From Pseudomonas rhizoryzae (GTDB lineage: Bacteria; Pseudomonadota; Gammaproteobacteria; Pseudomonadales; Pseudomonadaceae), in contig NZ_SULM01000008.1 of NCBI RefSeq assembly GCF_005250615.1, positions 248,001 through 312,000 on the forward strand: a stretch of 64,000 nt of DNA, given 5' to 3'. This document shows positions 44,285 to 53,741 of this stretch, piece after piece. How positions within the stretch are numbered: the first letter of the stretch is position 1; each line of letters starts with the position of its first letter. The position numbers and the translations under genes were made by a program. The notes beneath the pieces were generated by a model. That model saw only the letters and a list, made by a program, of their open reading frames with translations, had not been told where the DNA came from and ran no database searches.

Positions 44285-44900
44285 GTCCGGCCTGCATGCC
44301 GACGGATACGGCGGCGCAGCGGCTATTGACCTCCAGGGCGCGCAGCAGCGAGGACACGTGCAGGCGCACGGTGAAGGGCGAGATACCCAGCTCCCGGGCG
44401 ATTTCCTTGTTGCTCAAGCCCTCCACCAGGCCTTGCAGCACCTCGAGCTGACGCGGCGTCAAGGTGGTCAGGACCGTGGCGGCATGGGTGTCGGCCGGAC
44501 GACCGGGCATCGCCTGCACCACGAACTCGCCGGCGCGGACCTCGCGGATGGCCGCGGCGATGGTGGCGGGGGGCAAGCCCTTGCCGATGAAGCCATCGGC
44601 GCCGGCGGCCATCACCTGCTCGATGACATCCGGGCTTTCCAGCATGGAAATGATGATCAGCGAGCTGCGGCTGAATTCGCTGCGCAGGGCCTGCAGGGAG
44701 GGACGCAGATCCTGTCCGTGGAAAAGCAGATCGAGCAGCAGACCGGCGGGCGGTTCGCCTTGGCGTGCCAATTCGAGCGCCTGCTGCAAGGTGCCAGCCT
44801 CCTCGACATGGAGGTCGGGAAATTCCTGGCGCAGGATCCGCACCAGGCCATCGCGAAAGAGCGGATGGTCGTCGGCGACAATGAAGCGTTCCATCGGCAT
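44247..44900 (-). CDS. NarL/LuxR-type response regulator 2
   Basis: A 217-residue regulator similar to response regulator 1 ([14 protein letters not shown]; phosphoacceptor Asp57 in [57 protein letters not shown]). It is convergent with kinase 3 and overlaps it by 38 bp. With two kinases feeding one regulator, it may integrate both. The first ATG at 44900 has a CAGGA site. Confidence 0.92.
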   Translation of the reverse strand: MPMERFIVADDHPLFRDGLVRILRQEFPDLHVEEAGTLQQALELARQGEPPAGLLLDLLFHGQDLRPSLQALRSEFSRSSLIIISMLESPDVIEQVMAAGADGFIGKGLPPATIAAAIREVRAGEFVVQAMPGRPADTHAATVLTTLTPRQLEVLQGLVEGLSNKEIARELGISPFTVRLHVSSLLRALEVNSRCAAVSVGMQAGLRPALREASTPA

Positions 44901-44963
44901 GATCCTGACTGGCCTGTCGTTACGTCTCGGCCGGGAGGCCAGGACGTTCCTTGAGGAGTCATC

Positions 44964-46364
44964 CTACCTCACTATGCTGGAGCGCTCTACCTCAAGGTCT
45001 ACAGGGTCGAAGGCTCTCGCTGGGACGTGCAACTGCCGGCGCATCAGCCACTCGAAGGCCGCGCTGAGCAGCACCGCCGCGCAGGCCAGGCCCAGCGCCA
45101 GGCCCCACCAGACGCCGTGTGGGCCGAGGCCTGCATGCAGGCCCAGCAGCCAGGTGCTGCCGGCGCCGATCAGGCAGTAGCAGAGCAGGCCGCCATAGAA
45201 GCCCAGGCGCGCTTGGTGGATGCCGCGCAAGGCGCCCTGGGCGATGCACTGGGTGCCATCGAAGATGACGAACAGCGCGGCGATCAGCACCAGCTGGCGC
45301 GCCAATTCCGCCACCGGGCTGTGGGCGTCCGGCAGGAACAGGCCCACGAACCAGCCGGGAAAGCACCAGAACAGCACGGCGATGCCCGACATCACCAAGG
45401 CGCCGCCGCCGATGGCCAGGCGCCCCACCAGCAACACCTCGCGGGGTCGACCCGCACCCTGGTGCTGGCCGATGCGGATGCTGGTGGCATAGGAGAGCCC
45501 GGCCGGCAGCATGAACACCAGGTACACCAGTTGGTAGGCGATCTGGTTGGCCGCCAGCGCCGTGGCGCTCAGCGCCCCCATGCACAGTGCCGCCGAGAGG
45601 AACAGGCAGGCTTCCACCGCGTAGGTACCGCTGATCGCCAGGCCCTGGCCGAGGGTGTCGGCCAAGGCGCGGCGATCCGGTCGCCGCAGGTAGCGGGCGA
45701 GAGGGTAGGGGGCGTAGGCCGGATGCCGACTGATGTACAGCGCCAGGCACAGCGCCGCGCCATTCATCACCACCGCGGTCACCGTGCCGATGCCTGGCAG
45801 TCCTGGTTGTGGCAGCCCGCCCCAGCCGTGCAGCAGCGCCAGGTTGAGCAGCGCATTGAGCGCCGCCGCGCCGAGCACGATGGTCAACACCGGACCGGGT
45901 CGCTCCAGGGCGCTGGTGAAGCCACGCAGGGTCATGAACAGCAGATGGCCGGGCAGGGCGAAGGCCAGGCAACGCAGGAAGACCGCTGCCGCTTGGCGAC
46001 TCTCCTCCGGCTGGCCAGCCAGCGCCAGCAGCGGCTCGATGTTCCACAGCAGGCAGCCGGCCAGCAGCGCCAGGGCCAGGGCGATCCAGATACCCGCTGC
46101 CGTCACCGCCGCCACGCCCTCGGTGTCTCCCGCCCCACGGCGCAGTGCCGCCAGATTGGCTACCGCGGTGATCACCCCGATGCAGATCACCGAGACGAAG
46201 GAATACACCGACGCACCCAGGCCACCCCCAGCCAGCCCTGCCGGACCCAGGCGCCCCATCATCAGGGTATCGGTGAACACCATGGCCACATAGGCCAACT
46301 GGGCACCGATCAGCGGCAGGGCCAGGCGCAACAGGGCGAGCAATTCATGGCGCGGCGCAGACAT
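44964..46364 (-). CDS. MATE-family multidrug exporter
   Basis: A 466-residue protein with 12 membrane helices of the MATE family (ALLRLALPLIGAQLAYVAMVFTDTLMMGRLGP in helix 1-2; PGLPGIGTVTAVVMN; ANQIAYQLVYLVFMLPAGLSYATSIRIGQHQGAG in the second half). It probably expels cationic drugs by H+ or Na+ exchange, as PmpM does in P. aeruginosa. The start is at 46364 (MSAPRHELLAL). A LysR gene lies divergently 104 bp away. Confidence 0.92.
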   Translation of the reverse strand: MSAPRHELLALLRLALPLIGAQLAYVAMVFTDTLMMGRLGPAGLAGGGLGASVYSFVSVICIGVITAVANLAALRRGAGDTEGVAAVTAAGIWIALALALLAGCLLWNIEPLLALAGQPEESRQAAAVFLRCLAFALPGHLLFMTLRGFTSALERPGPVLTIVLGAAALNALLNLALLHGWGGLPQPGLPGIGTVTAVVMNGAALCLALYISRHPAYAPYPLARYLRRPDRRALADTLGQGLAISGTYAVEACLFLSAALCMGALSATALAANQIAYQLVYLVFMLPAGLSYATSIRIGQHQGAGRPREVLLVGRLAIGGGALVMSGIAVLFWCFPGWFVGLFLPDAHSPVAELARQLVLIAALFVIFDGTQCIAQGALRGIHQARLGFYGGLLCYCLIGAGSTWLLGLHAGLGPHGVWWGLALGLACAAVLLSAAFEWLMRRQLHVPARAFDPVDLEVERSSIVR

Positions 46365-46468
46365 GGGCGATCTCGAGGACGGGGGTGACAGGCGACAAGA
46401 ACTCATTGTTCGGCCACGGCGCACGCCCCACAATCGGAAAATAGCCATGCCACCCATGAGTCAGAGTC

Positions 46469-47398
46469 ATGTCCGAGTCTGCCGCGCGCTTGCCGCCGCT
46501 CTATGCCCTGCGCGCCTTCGAGGCCGCGGCCCGGCATGGCTCCTTCACCCGCGCCGCCCAGGAACTGTCGCTGACCCAGAGCGCGGTGAGTCGCCATGTG
46601 CGGACCCTGGAAGAGACCTTCGGCTGTCGATTGTTCGAGCGCGCCGGTCGCCACCTGGTCCTGACCGAACCCGGCAAGCTGCTGCTGCCGGGCCTGAGCG
46701 AAGGCTTCGAGGCACTGGCGCGCGCCTGCGGCAATCTCGCCGTGGAGGAAGGCACCCTGCGCCTGAAAGCGCCCACCACCCTGTCGTTGCGCTGGCTGCT
46801 GGCGCGGCTGGCGCGCTTCCGGCAGGCCAGTCCGCAGCTGGATATCCAGCTCACCAGCGTCTGGATGACCAGTGACCGGGTCGATTTCTTCCATGAACCC
46901 TTCGATTGCGCCGTGCTGCTGGGCGACGGTCGCTTTCCAGCGGACTGGGAGGTGGTGCCGCTGTTCGAGGAGTGGCTGGTGCCGGTCTGTTCACCGGCCG
47001 CGGCTCGTAGCGGAGTGTGGAACGTGGCCCGACTGCGGCAGGAAGAGCTGCTGCATCCCACCTTCGACCGGCGCGACTGGCGGCGCTGGCTGCAGGCCAT
47101 GGGGCTGACTCAGGCGGTGCCGGTGAGCGGCGGCCAGGTGTTCGATACCCTCGAACTGGGCATGGCCGCTGCCGCGCGCGGCTACGGCGTCTCCATCGGC
47201 GATCTGGTCATGCTTGCCGACGATCTGGCAGCCGGTCTCATCGCGCTGCCCTGGCCCGCTGCCGTGGCCAGTGGTGAGGGTTATTACCTGGTCTGGCCGC
47301 GCGCGCGTCGCGGTCAGGCACGCTTTCGCCAACTGGCGGATTTTCTCCAACGGGAAGTCGCGGCCCAGACACTGCCGAGTGTGTCTCGTCATAAATAA
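46469..47398 (+). CDS. LysR-family regulator (GcvA-like branch)
   Basis: A 309-residue LysR protein: HTH at about 10-70 (LRAFEAAARHGSFTRAAQELSLTQSAVSRHVRTLEE), effector domain 95-300 (LRLKAPTTLSLRWLLARLARF, typical of the GcvA group). It is divergent from the MATE exporter, which it may control. Confidence 0.9.
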   Translation: MSESAARLPPLYALRAFEAAARHGSFTRAAQELSLTQSAVSRHVRTLEETFGCRLFERAGRHLVLTEPGKLLLPGLSEGFEALARACGNLAVEEGTLRLKAPTTLSLRWLLARLARFRQASPQLDIQLTSVWMTSDRVDFFHEPFDCAVLLGDGRFPADWEVVPLFEEWLVPVCSPAAARSGVWNVARLRQEELLHPTFDRRDWRRWLQAMGLTQAVPVSGGQVFDTLELGMAAAARGYGVSIGDLVMLADDLAAGLIALPWPAAVASGEGYYLVWPRARRGQARFRQLADFLQREVAAQTLPSVSRHK

Positions 47399-47554
47399 GG
47401 CGCCAGACAACTGTCAATTTCTTTAGTTCGCTCTCCTTTAGCCGATAAACTATCCGTGAGTCTTTGGAAAGGCCGCCGTAGAGCGGTTCGTCCAAGAATA
47501 GCCTTCGCCGCAAATTTACATTGCCCTAAAGGGTCTAGACGCCCAGGAGCACCT

Positions 47555-49528
47555 ATGGTCATTTCTCCCCGACGTACCAGCATTGCGCGACAACTTGCGC
47601 TCGCCCTGAGCCTGGTACTGGTAGTCGTCATCGCGGGCAGCTGCCTGTTCGCCCTGCACGCCTTGAGCGTGTCCATCGAAGGCACCCAGCGCAAGCATCT
47701 GAGCAGCGAAGCCCAGTTGCTCGCCGATCAGCAGAGCACCTTCCTCGCCACCCTGAAGGTCAGCACCCAGCGCCTCGCCAACCTGTTCGAGCGGCGCTTC
47801 GACGGCGGCCTGAGCCTTCCCGGCGAGCGTCTGCCGCTGGGCAATGGCACCGCCCCTGCGCTGCTGTTCGACGGCAAGGCGCTGAACAATGACTTCACCC
47901 TGGTCGATGACTTCACCCGCCTGACCGGCGGTGTCGCCACCATCTTCGTCCGTGACGGCGACGATTTCATCCGAATCACCACCTCGCTCAAGAAGCAGGA
48001 TGGCGCCCGCGCCATCGGCACCCAGCTCGATCGCAAGCATCCGGCCTATGCCGGCCTCTTGCAGGGCCAGGGCTATGTCGGTCGGGCCCAGCTGTTCGGG
48101 CGCTCCTACATGACCCAGTACACCCCGGTACGCGACAGCGCCGGCAAGGTCATCGCCGTGCTCTTCGTCGGCTTCGACTACACCGATGCCCAGGCCCAGC
48201 AACTGGCCCAGCTGAGCAAGCTGCGCATCGGCGAAACCGGCTCCCTGGCCTTGCTCGACGAGCAGGGCCACTGGCTGGTATCGCCTGCCAATGCCAAGAA
48301 CAGCGACCAGCTACTCGCCGAACTCAAGGCCAAGCCGCAGCGACACGAATTCAACTGGAGTGACGGTAGCGAGGACTTCCTCAGCGTCAGCGCCCCGGTC
48401 GAAGGCGAAGGCTGGACCGTGGTCGCCACCTTGCCCGAGGCTGAACTGGAGGCGCCCGTGCACGCCGTTGGTCTGCGCCTGGCCATCGGCAGCCTGATCG
48501 CCCTGCTGCTGGCCGTGGCCGCCTCGGTGCTGCTGCTCCGGCGCAAACTCAGCCCGCTGGCCCAGTTGGTGGAGCGCGCCCAGGCCCTCGGCCGTGGCCA
48601 ACTGAGCGTGCGCGTCGAGACGCGCAGCCACGACGAGATCGGCGAGCTCGCCCACAGCTTCAACCAGATGGCCGACGCCCTGGCGTCGACCGTCGAACAG
48701 GTGCGCGGCTCCTCGCGCGCGGTCACCGAGCGTTCCCAGCAACTGAGCCAGCTCTCCGAGGAAACCCTGCGCCGCTCCGCCGAGCAGTCCAGCCAGATCG
48801 ACAGCATGGCCAGCGCCGTGGAGGAATTCAGCGCCACCGCCCAGAACATCGCCGACGGCATGCAGCGCACCGAGCGCCTGGTGCAGGAGAACGCCCAGCA
48901 GACCCGCACCGGTACCCAGGCCATGCAAGGGGCCTCGGGCGCCCTGGAGCAGATCGCCGACTCGCTCTCCAGCACGGCCGAACTCATCAAGGGCCTGGAC
49001 GACCGTTCCCAGCAGATCGGCGGCATCATCGGCGTCATCAGCGGGATCGCCGAGCAGACCAACCTGCTGGCGCTCAACGCCGCCATCGAAGCCGCCCGCG
49101 CCGGCGAGCAGGGCCGCGGCTTCGCCGTGGTCGCCGATGAGGTCCGCCAACTGGCCGGCCGTACCAGCGCCGCCACCCGCGAGATCTCGCAGATGATCGG
49201 TGCGGTACAGGACGAAACCCAACGCGCCATGGGCGCCATCGATGAAGGTAATCGCCTCATGGAACAAGGGCTGGCGCGTAATGCCGATGTCGCCCAGGCC
49301 CTGCGCAGCATCGACCAGCAGGTCGCCGAGGCGGTCGAGCAATTCTCCGGCATCGCCCAGGCCACCGCCGAGCAGAGCACCACGGCCACTGCCCTCAGTC
49401 GCAACATCCAGGCCATCGCCGTGGACAACGCCGCCCAGCGCGACGCCGCCGAGGGCCTGGCCGGTACCGCCGGCGAACTGCGCCACCTGGCCGAAGACCT
49501 GAGCGCCGAGGTTGGTCGCTTCAGCTAG
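47555..49528 (+). CDS. methyl-accepting chemotaxis protein, Cache_3-Cache_2 sensor
   Basis: A 657-residue chemoreceptor: TM1 (~15-38), periplasmic Cache_3-Cache_2 fusion (about 70-300; [26 protein letters not shown] and [12 protein letters not shown]), TM2 (~310-330), HAMP ([27 protein letters not shown]), and a full methylation/signalling hairpin with [37 protein letters not shown]. The ATG at 47555 has a CCAGGAGCACCT site. The ligand is unknown; small organic acids are common for this sensor type. A terminator follows. Confidence 0.93.
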   Translation: MVISPRRTSIARQLALALSLVLVVVIAGSCLFALHALSVSIEGTQRKHLSSEAQLLADQQSTFLATLKVSTQRLANLFERRFDGGLSLPGERLPLGNGTAPALLFDGKALNNDFTLVDDFTRLTGGVATIFVRDGDDFIRITTSLKKQDGARAIGTQLDRKHPAYAGLLQGQGYVGRAQLFGRSYMTQYTPVRDSAGKVIAVLFVGFDYTDAQAQQLAQLSKLRIGETGSLALLDEQGHWLVSPANAKNSDQLLAELKAKPQRHEFNWSDGSEDFLSVSAPVEGEGWTVVATLPEAELEAPVHAVGLRLAIGSLIALLLAVAASVLLLRRKLSPLAQLVERAQALGRGQLSVRVETRSHDEIGELAHSFNQMADALASTVEQVRGSSRAVTERSQQLSQLSEETLRRSAEQSSQIDSMASAVEEFSATAQNIADGMQRTERLVQENAQQTRTGTQAMQGASGALEQIADSLSSTAELIKGLDDRSQQIGGIIGVISGIAEQTNLLALNAAIEAARAGEQGRGFAVVADEVRQLAGRTSAATREISQMIGAVQDETQRAMGAIDEGNRLMEQGLARNADVAQALRSIDQQVAEAVEQFSGIAQATAEQSTTATALSRNIQAIAVDNAAQRDAAEGLAGTAGELRHLAEDLSAEVGRFS

Positions 49529-49567
49529 ATCGCCTATGCCGGCCACGACCGGTAAGGCGAGTGCGAG

Positions 49568-49591
49568 AGGGAGGCTTGGGCCTCCCTTTTT
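49568..49591 (+). terminator. intrinsic terminator after chemoreceptor
   Basis: An 8-bp stem AGGGAGGC/GCCTCCCT with TTGG loop and a T5 run, 40 bp after the stop. Confidence 0.85.
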
Positions 49592-49637
49592 CATTCTTTA
49601 TCGAAACGGAGCTTGCCCAGGTTCAATCCTCTGACTA

Positions 49638-49653
49638 CTGTATGCAAATACAG
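49638..49653. promoter_or_regulatory. LexA (SOS) box
   Basis: CTGTATGCAAATACAG is a match to the gamma-proteobacterial LexA operator CTGT-N8-ACAG, with the preferred TAT/ATA flanks. It lies 20 bp before the start of a small gene and overlaps its likely -10 region, ideal for repression. Confidence 0.85.
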
Positions 49654-49672
49654 TATAAAAGGAGGGGCTGAA

Positions 49673-49870
49673 ATGGGCGTATCGAACGAGACGGTGCAAG
49701 CCGTCGAACGCATGCTGACGACCCTGCGCGCGGAGCGGGACGATTACCGCGAACTCGCCCACCAGTGGCGGGCGATGTGCTTCGAGTTGGCGCAGGAGAA
49801 CCAGGCGTTGAAGGACGACTTGCAGGAGAAGTCACGGTCTGGCGAGCGGAGCAGGCGCCAGATGGGATGA
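49673..49870 (+). CDS. SOS-regulated coiled-coil microprotein
   Basis: A 65-residue protein, MGVSNETVQAVERMLTTLRAERDDYRELAHQ..., predicted to be almost wholly alpha-helical with heptad spacing and a single Cys (position 36). It begins after a strong ribosome site (AGGAGGGG, 6-7 bases before the ATG), and a LexA box lies just before that. I do not recognise the family. DNA-damage induction is inferred from the operator. It is convergent with the MerR gene at 49929. Confidence 0.78.
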   Translation: MGVSNETVQAVERMLTTLRAERDDYRELAHQWRAMCFELAQENQALKDDLQEKSRSGERSRRQMG

Positions 49871-49928
49871 CACCCAAACGGGCAAGGCCAGAGGTGCCAG
49901 ATAAGCAGAACTTTTCAAGGCAACCTCC

Positions 49929-50357
49929 TTACCACGGCGTCTTGCGAGATAGGCCCCGCCTGGCTTGCCGACCACTGAGGTCCATCAGCCGTCTGAAGGT
50001 CGGGCAATCCAGATGCGACGGCGCCGGGCAATCCGCGACGTGAAGCAGGGTTTCGCGCAGAGCACTCAGGGTGCGAATCTGCTGATCGATGTCGGCGGCT
50101 TTGCGTCTCAACTCATCGCGCGGAATGTTCGGGTTCTCGTGCTGTTCGCCGAACAGGGTGACCAGGTCCTGCAGCGAGAACCCCGCCATCTTCCCCATGC
50201 TGATCAACTGGAGCTGCACCAGCACCTTAGCCGGGAATTGCCGACGCAGGCCGCTGCGGGAGCAGGAGGCGACTAGGCCTATCTCCTCGTAATAGCGCAG
50301 TGTTGAGGCCGCCACCCCACTCCGGCGGACGACTTCGCCGATATCGAGCGTATCCAT
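49929..50357 (-). CDS. SoxR-related MerR-family regulator
   Basis: A 142-residue MerR protein: winged HTH (IGEVVRRSGVAASTLRYYEEIGLVASCSRSGLRRQF), a dimerisation helix (about 85-115) and a C-terminal segment ADCPAPSHLDCPTFRRLMD. This aligns with SoxR, but SoxR uses four Cys (C-x2-C-x-C-x5-C) for its [2Fe-2S] cluster, while only two remain here, so the redox cluster is probably absent. The start at 50357 (MDTLDIGEV) is inside a longer frame. It faces an MFS gene across a SoxR-like operator. Confidence 0.85.
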   Translation of the reverse strand: MDTLDIGEVVRRSGVAASTLRYYEEIGLVASCSRSGLRRQFPAKVLVQLQLISMGKMAGFSLQDLVTLFGEQHENPNIPRDELRRKAADIDQQIRTLSALRETLLHVADCPAPSHLDCPTFRRLMDLSGRQARRGLSRKTPW

Positions 50358-50359
50358 GC

Positions 50360-50390
50360 TTGACCTCAAGTCGACTTGAGGCGGTAGTTT
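50360..50390 (+). promoter_or_regulatory. MerR-type promoter/operator of MFS gene
   Basis: TTGACC (-35) and TAGTTT (-10) are 19 bp apart, the stretched spacing used by MerR activators. The spacer contains the perfect palindrome CCTCAAGTCGACTTGAGG (50364-50381), very like the SoxR box. Confidence 0.8.
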
Positions 50391-50427
50391 CTCCTGCGGA
50401 TGCCTGTCAGGCAACGAGGAGTAACCC

Positions 50428-51681
50428 GTGGACAAAGCCGCACCGCCTTCAGCTACCGAGCCTACTGGCCGGATCCTTCCCCTGCTGTTCGTATCGACGC
50501 TCCTGGGCGCCTTCGGCACCAGTGCCGCCAACGTCTTGTTGCCCGTACTCGCCGAGCGCTACTCGGCCTCTTTCCTACAGATCCAGACGGTGGTGATCGC
50601 CTATTTGCTCGGTCTCACGCTCGCTGCCCTTGGTGCGGGTCGCCATGGCGATCGCTTTGGCCTTCGTCGCGTTCACCTGGCCGGGCTGGCGCTGTTCGCT
50701 GGCGCCTCTTTGCTCTGCGCCGTGGCGCCGAATCTCGTGGTATTGAGCATGGCGCGGCTGCTACAGGGCGCCGGTGCCGCCTGCGTGATGACCCTGGCAC
50801 TGGCCTTGGTGCGTCAGTACCTGCCTCCAGACACACTGGGGCGTGCGCTTGGCCTGTTGGCCAGCGCCTCTGCTCTGGGAACCGCTGGCGGACCGGTGAT
50901 CAGCGGTTTGCTGGAACCGCTCGGCGGCTGGCGAACAGTGTTCTGGCTGCAGTTGGCCGGGGCCTTGGGGACGCTTGTGCTGGCTAGAAAGGAACTGCCA
51001 AGACGTGACGTCTCAGCCGCAAGCAGTCCCGCTACCTCTGTAGCCGGCGCGCTGCAATGGCTGCTGTTACCAAGCCTGATCTTCAATCTGGTCGTCGCCA
51101 TGACCATGATGGCGACGCTGGTCGTGGCTCCCTTCTATCTAAGCCTTGGGTTGGGTGCCAGCACCGCCATGACCGGGCTGGTCATGGCGGTGGGCCCTTG
51201 CCTGTCGATTCTCTGCGGTATACCGGCAGGACGCTCCGTAGACCGCTGGGGCTCGATCCGTGTCAGGTTGCTAGGCCTGATCATGCTGACACTGGGCGCC
51301 GCGCTACTGGCCCTGCTACCACCCTGGTTAGGCATCACCGGCTATATCTTGGGTATCGTCATCCTTACCCCGGGCTATCAACTGTTCCAGGCGGCCAACA
51401 ATGCCTATCTATTGGAGCAGGCCGTACCCGAGCGGCGTGGGACGCTGGCTGGTCTACTCAACCTGTCGCGCAACCTCGGCCTACTCGTCGGCGCTTGCTG
51501 TGTCAGTGCCTTGTTTACTCTGAATGCAGGAGCCGACAGCCTAAGCCGTCTAACCACCCAGTCGCTGACAGCGGGGCTGCAAGGCGTCTTCGCCAGTATC
51601 GCGATACTGCTCGCGGCGATGCTCGCGCTGGCTGTCTGGCCCGTCGCAATGGACCTTCGCCACAAGCACGACGGACATTGA
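50428..51681 (+). CDS. MFS drug-efflux-type transporter
   Basis: A 417-residue, 12-helix MFS protein of the drug:H+ antiporter type: motif A GRHGDRFGLRRVH after helix 2, motif C-like ASALGTAGGPVISGLLEPLGGWRTVFWLQL in helix 5. It starts with GTG at 50428 after a GAGGAG site. It is divergent from the SoxR-like MerR gene, and the intervening operator implies MerR-dependent induction. It is convergent with comM, the two ends being 4 bp apart. Confidence 0.9.
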   Translation: MDKAAPPSATEPTGRILPLLFVSTLLGAFGTSAANVLLPVLAERYSASFLQIQTVVIAYLLGLTLAALGAGRHGDRFGLRRVHLAGLALFAGASLLCAVAPNLVVLSMARLLQGAGAACVMTLALALVRQYLPPDTLGRALGLLASASALGTAGGPVISGLLEPLGGWRTVFWLQLAGALGTLVLARKELPRRDVSAASSPATSVAGALQWLLLPSLIFNLVVAMTMMATLVVAPFYLSLGLGASTAMTGLVMAVGPCLSILCGIPAGRSVDRWGSIRVRLLGLIMLTLGAALLALLPPWLGITGYILGIVILTPGYQLFQAANNAYLLEQAVPERRGTLAGLLNLSRNLGLLVGACCVSALFTLNAGADSLSRLTTQSLTAGLQGVFASIAILLAAMLALAVWPVAMDLRHKHDGH

Positions 51682-51685
51682 AGGT

Positions 51686-53176
51686 CTAGTGACTCGCCCG
51701 ATACTGCAACGCTTCAGCCAGTTGCGCTCGTTCGATGGTGGCCTGCCCCGCCAGATCGGCCAGGGTACGGGCCACCTTGATGACTCTATGCAGGGCACGC
51801 AGGGAGAGATTCAGGCGCTCGCCAGCGCCTTCCAGCCAGCGTTGATCCGCCTCGCTCAATGCACAAACCTGGTGCAGTTGATCCAGCCCGAGCAGGGCGT
51901 TCGGGCGGCCCTGGCGCGCCATTTGGAGGGCGCGGGCGTCCGCCACCTGACGGGCGGCTTCGGCGGTCGTCAGTTCGGCCGCTGGCGGGGCGCCCAAACG
52001 TAGATTTTCCCGAGCCACGGTCAGGTGCAGATCGATCCGGTCGAGCAGTGGGCCGGAGAGCTTGGCGCGATAGCGCTGGACCTGTTCCGGGCTGCAGCGG
52101 CAACGGCCGGTGGGATCGCCGAGATAACCGCAGGGGCAGGGATTCATCGCCGCCACCAGCTGGAAACGCGCGGGAAAACGCACACGGTCGCGGGCCCGGG
52201 CGATGACGATTTCGCCACTCTCCAGTGGCTCCCGCAGGACCTCCAGCACCTTGCGGTCGAATTCCGGCAATTCGTCGAGAAACAGCACCCCCCGATGGGC
52301 TAGGGTGATCTCGCCCGGCCCTGGCCGGCTGCCGCCGCCGACCAGTGCCGGCCCGGAGGCCGAATGGTGTGGCTGACGAAACGGACGCTGCGGCCAATGC
52401 TCCAGCGGTTCGGGGCCGGCCACCGAGTGGATGGCGGCTACCTGCAGCGCTTCGTCCTCGTCCAGCGGCGGCAACAGCCCCGGCAGGCGACTGGCGAGCA
52501 AGGTCTTGCCGGTCCCCGGTGGGCCGGCCAGCAACAGATTGTGCGCACCCGCCGCCGCCACGACCAGGGCGCGCTTGGCTGCCTGCTGACCCTGCACCTC
52601 CGCCAGATCCGGATAGGGCAAAGGCGTGCGCAGCAGGCCGCTGGGCTGGTAGTGGGCGAGGGGCGCCTGGCCGCTCAGGTGGCCGGCGAATTCCAGCAGA
52701 TGGTCGACCGCCAGCACCGGCAGACCACTGGCCAGGCAGGCTTCCTCGGCATTGGCGCGGGGCACCACCAGCACCCGTCCGGCGGCGCGGGCGGCCAAGG
52801 CTGCGGGCAGTACGCCGCGTACCGGTCGCACCGCGCCCGACAGCGCCAATTCACCGAGACACTCGTAGCCGTCGAGTCCCTGGGCGGGTAACTGTCCGCT
52901 GGCGGCGAGGATGCCAATGGCCAGGGCGAGATCGAAGCGTCCGCCATCCTTGGGGAGATCGGCCGGTGCGAGATTGAGGGTGATGCGGCGGCTGGGGAAT
53001 TCGAAGCCAGCGTTGAGGATGGCACTGCGCACCCGGTCCTTGGCTTCGCGGACAGCGGTTTCCGGCAGGCCGACAAGGGTGAGGGCGGGCAGGCCGTTGG
53101 CGAGGTGCGCCTCGACGACCACCGGCGGGGCTTCCACGCCCACCTGGGCGCGGGTGTGAACGAGGGCAAGCGACAT
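51686..53176 (-). CDS. comM: ComM/YifB-family Mg-chelatase-like AAA+ ATPase
   Basis: A 496-residue AAA+ protein: N-terminal Lon-like domain (1-170; VEAHLANGLPALTLVGLPETAVREAKDRVRSAI), Walker A GPPGTGKTLLASRLPG (about 222), FRQPHHSASGPALVGGGS, Walker B GVLFLDELPEF and C-terminal lid. ComM is a bidirectional helicase that promotes branch migration in natural transformation. It lies 64 bp downstream of ubiK on the same strand. Confidence 0.95.
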   Translation of the reverse strand: MSLALVHTRAQVGVEAPPVVVEAHLANGLPALTLVGLPETAVREAKDRVRSAILNAGFEFPSRRITLNLAPADLPKDGGRFDLALAIGILAASGQLPAQGLDGYECLGELALSGAVRPVRGVLPAALAARAAGRVLVVPRANAEEACLASGLPVLAVDHLLEFAGHLSGQAPLAHYQPSGLLRTPLPYPDLAEVQGQQAAKRALVVAAAGAHNLLLAGPPGTGKTLLASRLPGLLPPLDEDEALQVAAIHSVAGPEPLEHWPQRPFRQPHHSASGPALVGGGSRPGPGEITLAHRGVLFLDELPEFDRKVLEVLREPLESGEIVIARARDRVRFPARFQLVAAMNPCPCGYLGDPTGRCRCSPEQVQRYRAKLSGPLLDRIDLHLTVARENLRLGAPPAAELTTAEAARQVADARALQMARQGRPNALLGLDQLHQVCALSEADQRWLEGAGERLNLSLRALHRVIKVARTLADLAGQATIERAQLAEALQYRASH

Positions 53177-53240
53177 GATCTCTCCTTGATCGTGGTGCGC
53201 CAGTCGAAACGCTGCGCCATCCTGGCGCAGCCATCACGGA

Positions 53241-53540
53241 TCAGTCGGCGGGCGCGACGTCCGTGGCCGGTGTAACCGGTGGCGTAACGCTGCTGGTCTG
53301 GGTCTTTTCCAGCTCGGTCAGGCGTAGTTCGAGCGCTTCCAGGCGGGCTCGCGTACGGGCCAGTACCGCCATCTGGGCATCGAATTCCTCGCGACTGACC
53401 ACGTCGAGCTTGCTCAAGGCACCCTGCAGCAGGGCCTTGAACTGACTCTCGATTTCCGCCTTCGGTAGCGGCGAGTCCTGACCGAACAGCCGACTGGCCT
53501 GCTGAGTCAGGGAATCGAACAACGAACGGGTCGCGGACAT
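53241..53540 (-). CDS. ubiK: UbiK-family ubiquinone biosynthesis accessory factor
   Basis: A 99-residue protein of the YqiC/UbiK family: an amphipathic N-terminal part (RSLFDSLTQQASRLFG) and a C-terminal coiled coil (REEFDAQMAVLARTRARLEALELRLTELE). It assists UbiJ in assembling the aerobic ubiquinone complex. The start at 53540 (MSATRSL) gives the usual family length; seven extra in-frame residues upstream are disregarded. Confidence 0.9.
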   Translation of the reverse strand: MSATRSLFDSLTQQASRLFGQDSPLPKAEIESQFKALLQGALSKLDVVSREEFDAQMAVLARTRARLEALELRLTELEKTQTSSVTPPVTPATDVAPAD

Positions 53541-53606
53541 GGTTATCCCCTGCTGGATCAAAGCCCAAGTGTAACACGCCAGGCTTAGACTGCCGTCGGC
53601 GGCAGC

Positions 53607-53656
53607 TGCACCGCTTTGGTGCTAAGCGAGTCGTAGAGCTGTTCATTGTTGGTGCA
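53607..53656 (+). promoter_or_regulatory. tandem NtrC-binding sites
   Basis: Site 1, TGCACCGCTTTGGTGCT (53607-53623), is close to the NtrC consensus (GCACC-N5-GGTGC). Site 2 (53640-53656) keeps the GGTGCA half with a degenerate left half. Their centres are 33 bp apart, three helical turns, as in glnA-type enhancers. They lie about 100 bp upstream of the sigma-54 promoter. Confidence 0.75.
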
Positions 53657-53741
53657 AAGTGTTTCTCGCCAGCTTGGGATTTGCCCCGTCAGGTGGCGTG
53701 CGAGGCGTGCGGCCCGTGGAATCCGTACCCGTTCGCAAAAT

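Noticed and set aside
45027..46388. 453-residue plus-strand frame across the MATE gene
   Set aside because: Antisense shadow; the MATE reading has coherent helices and motifs.
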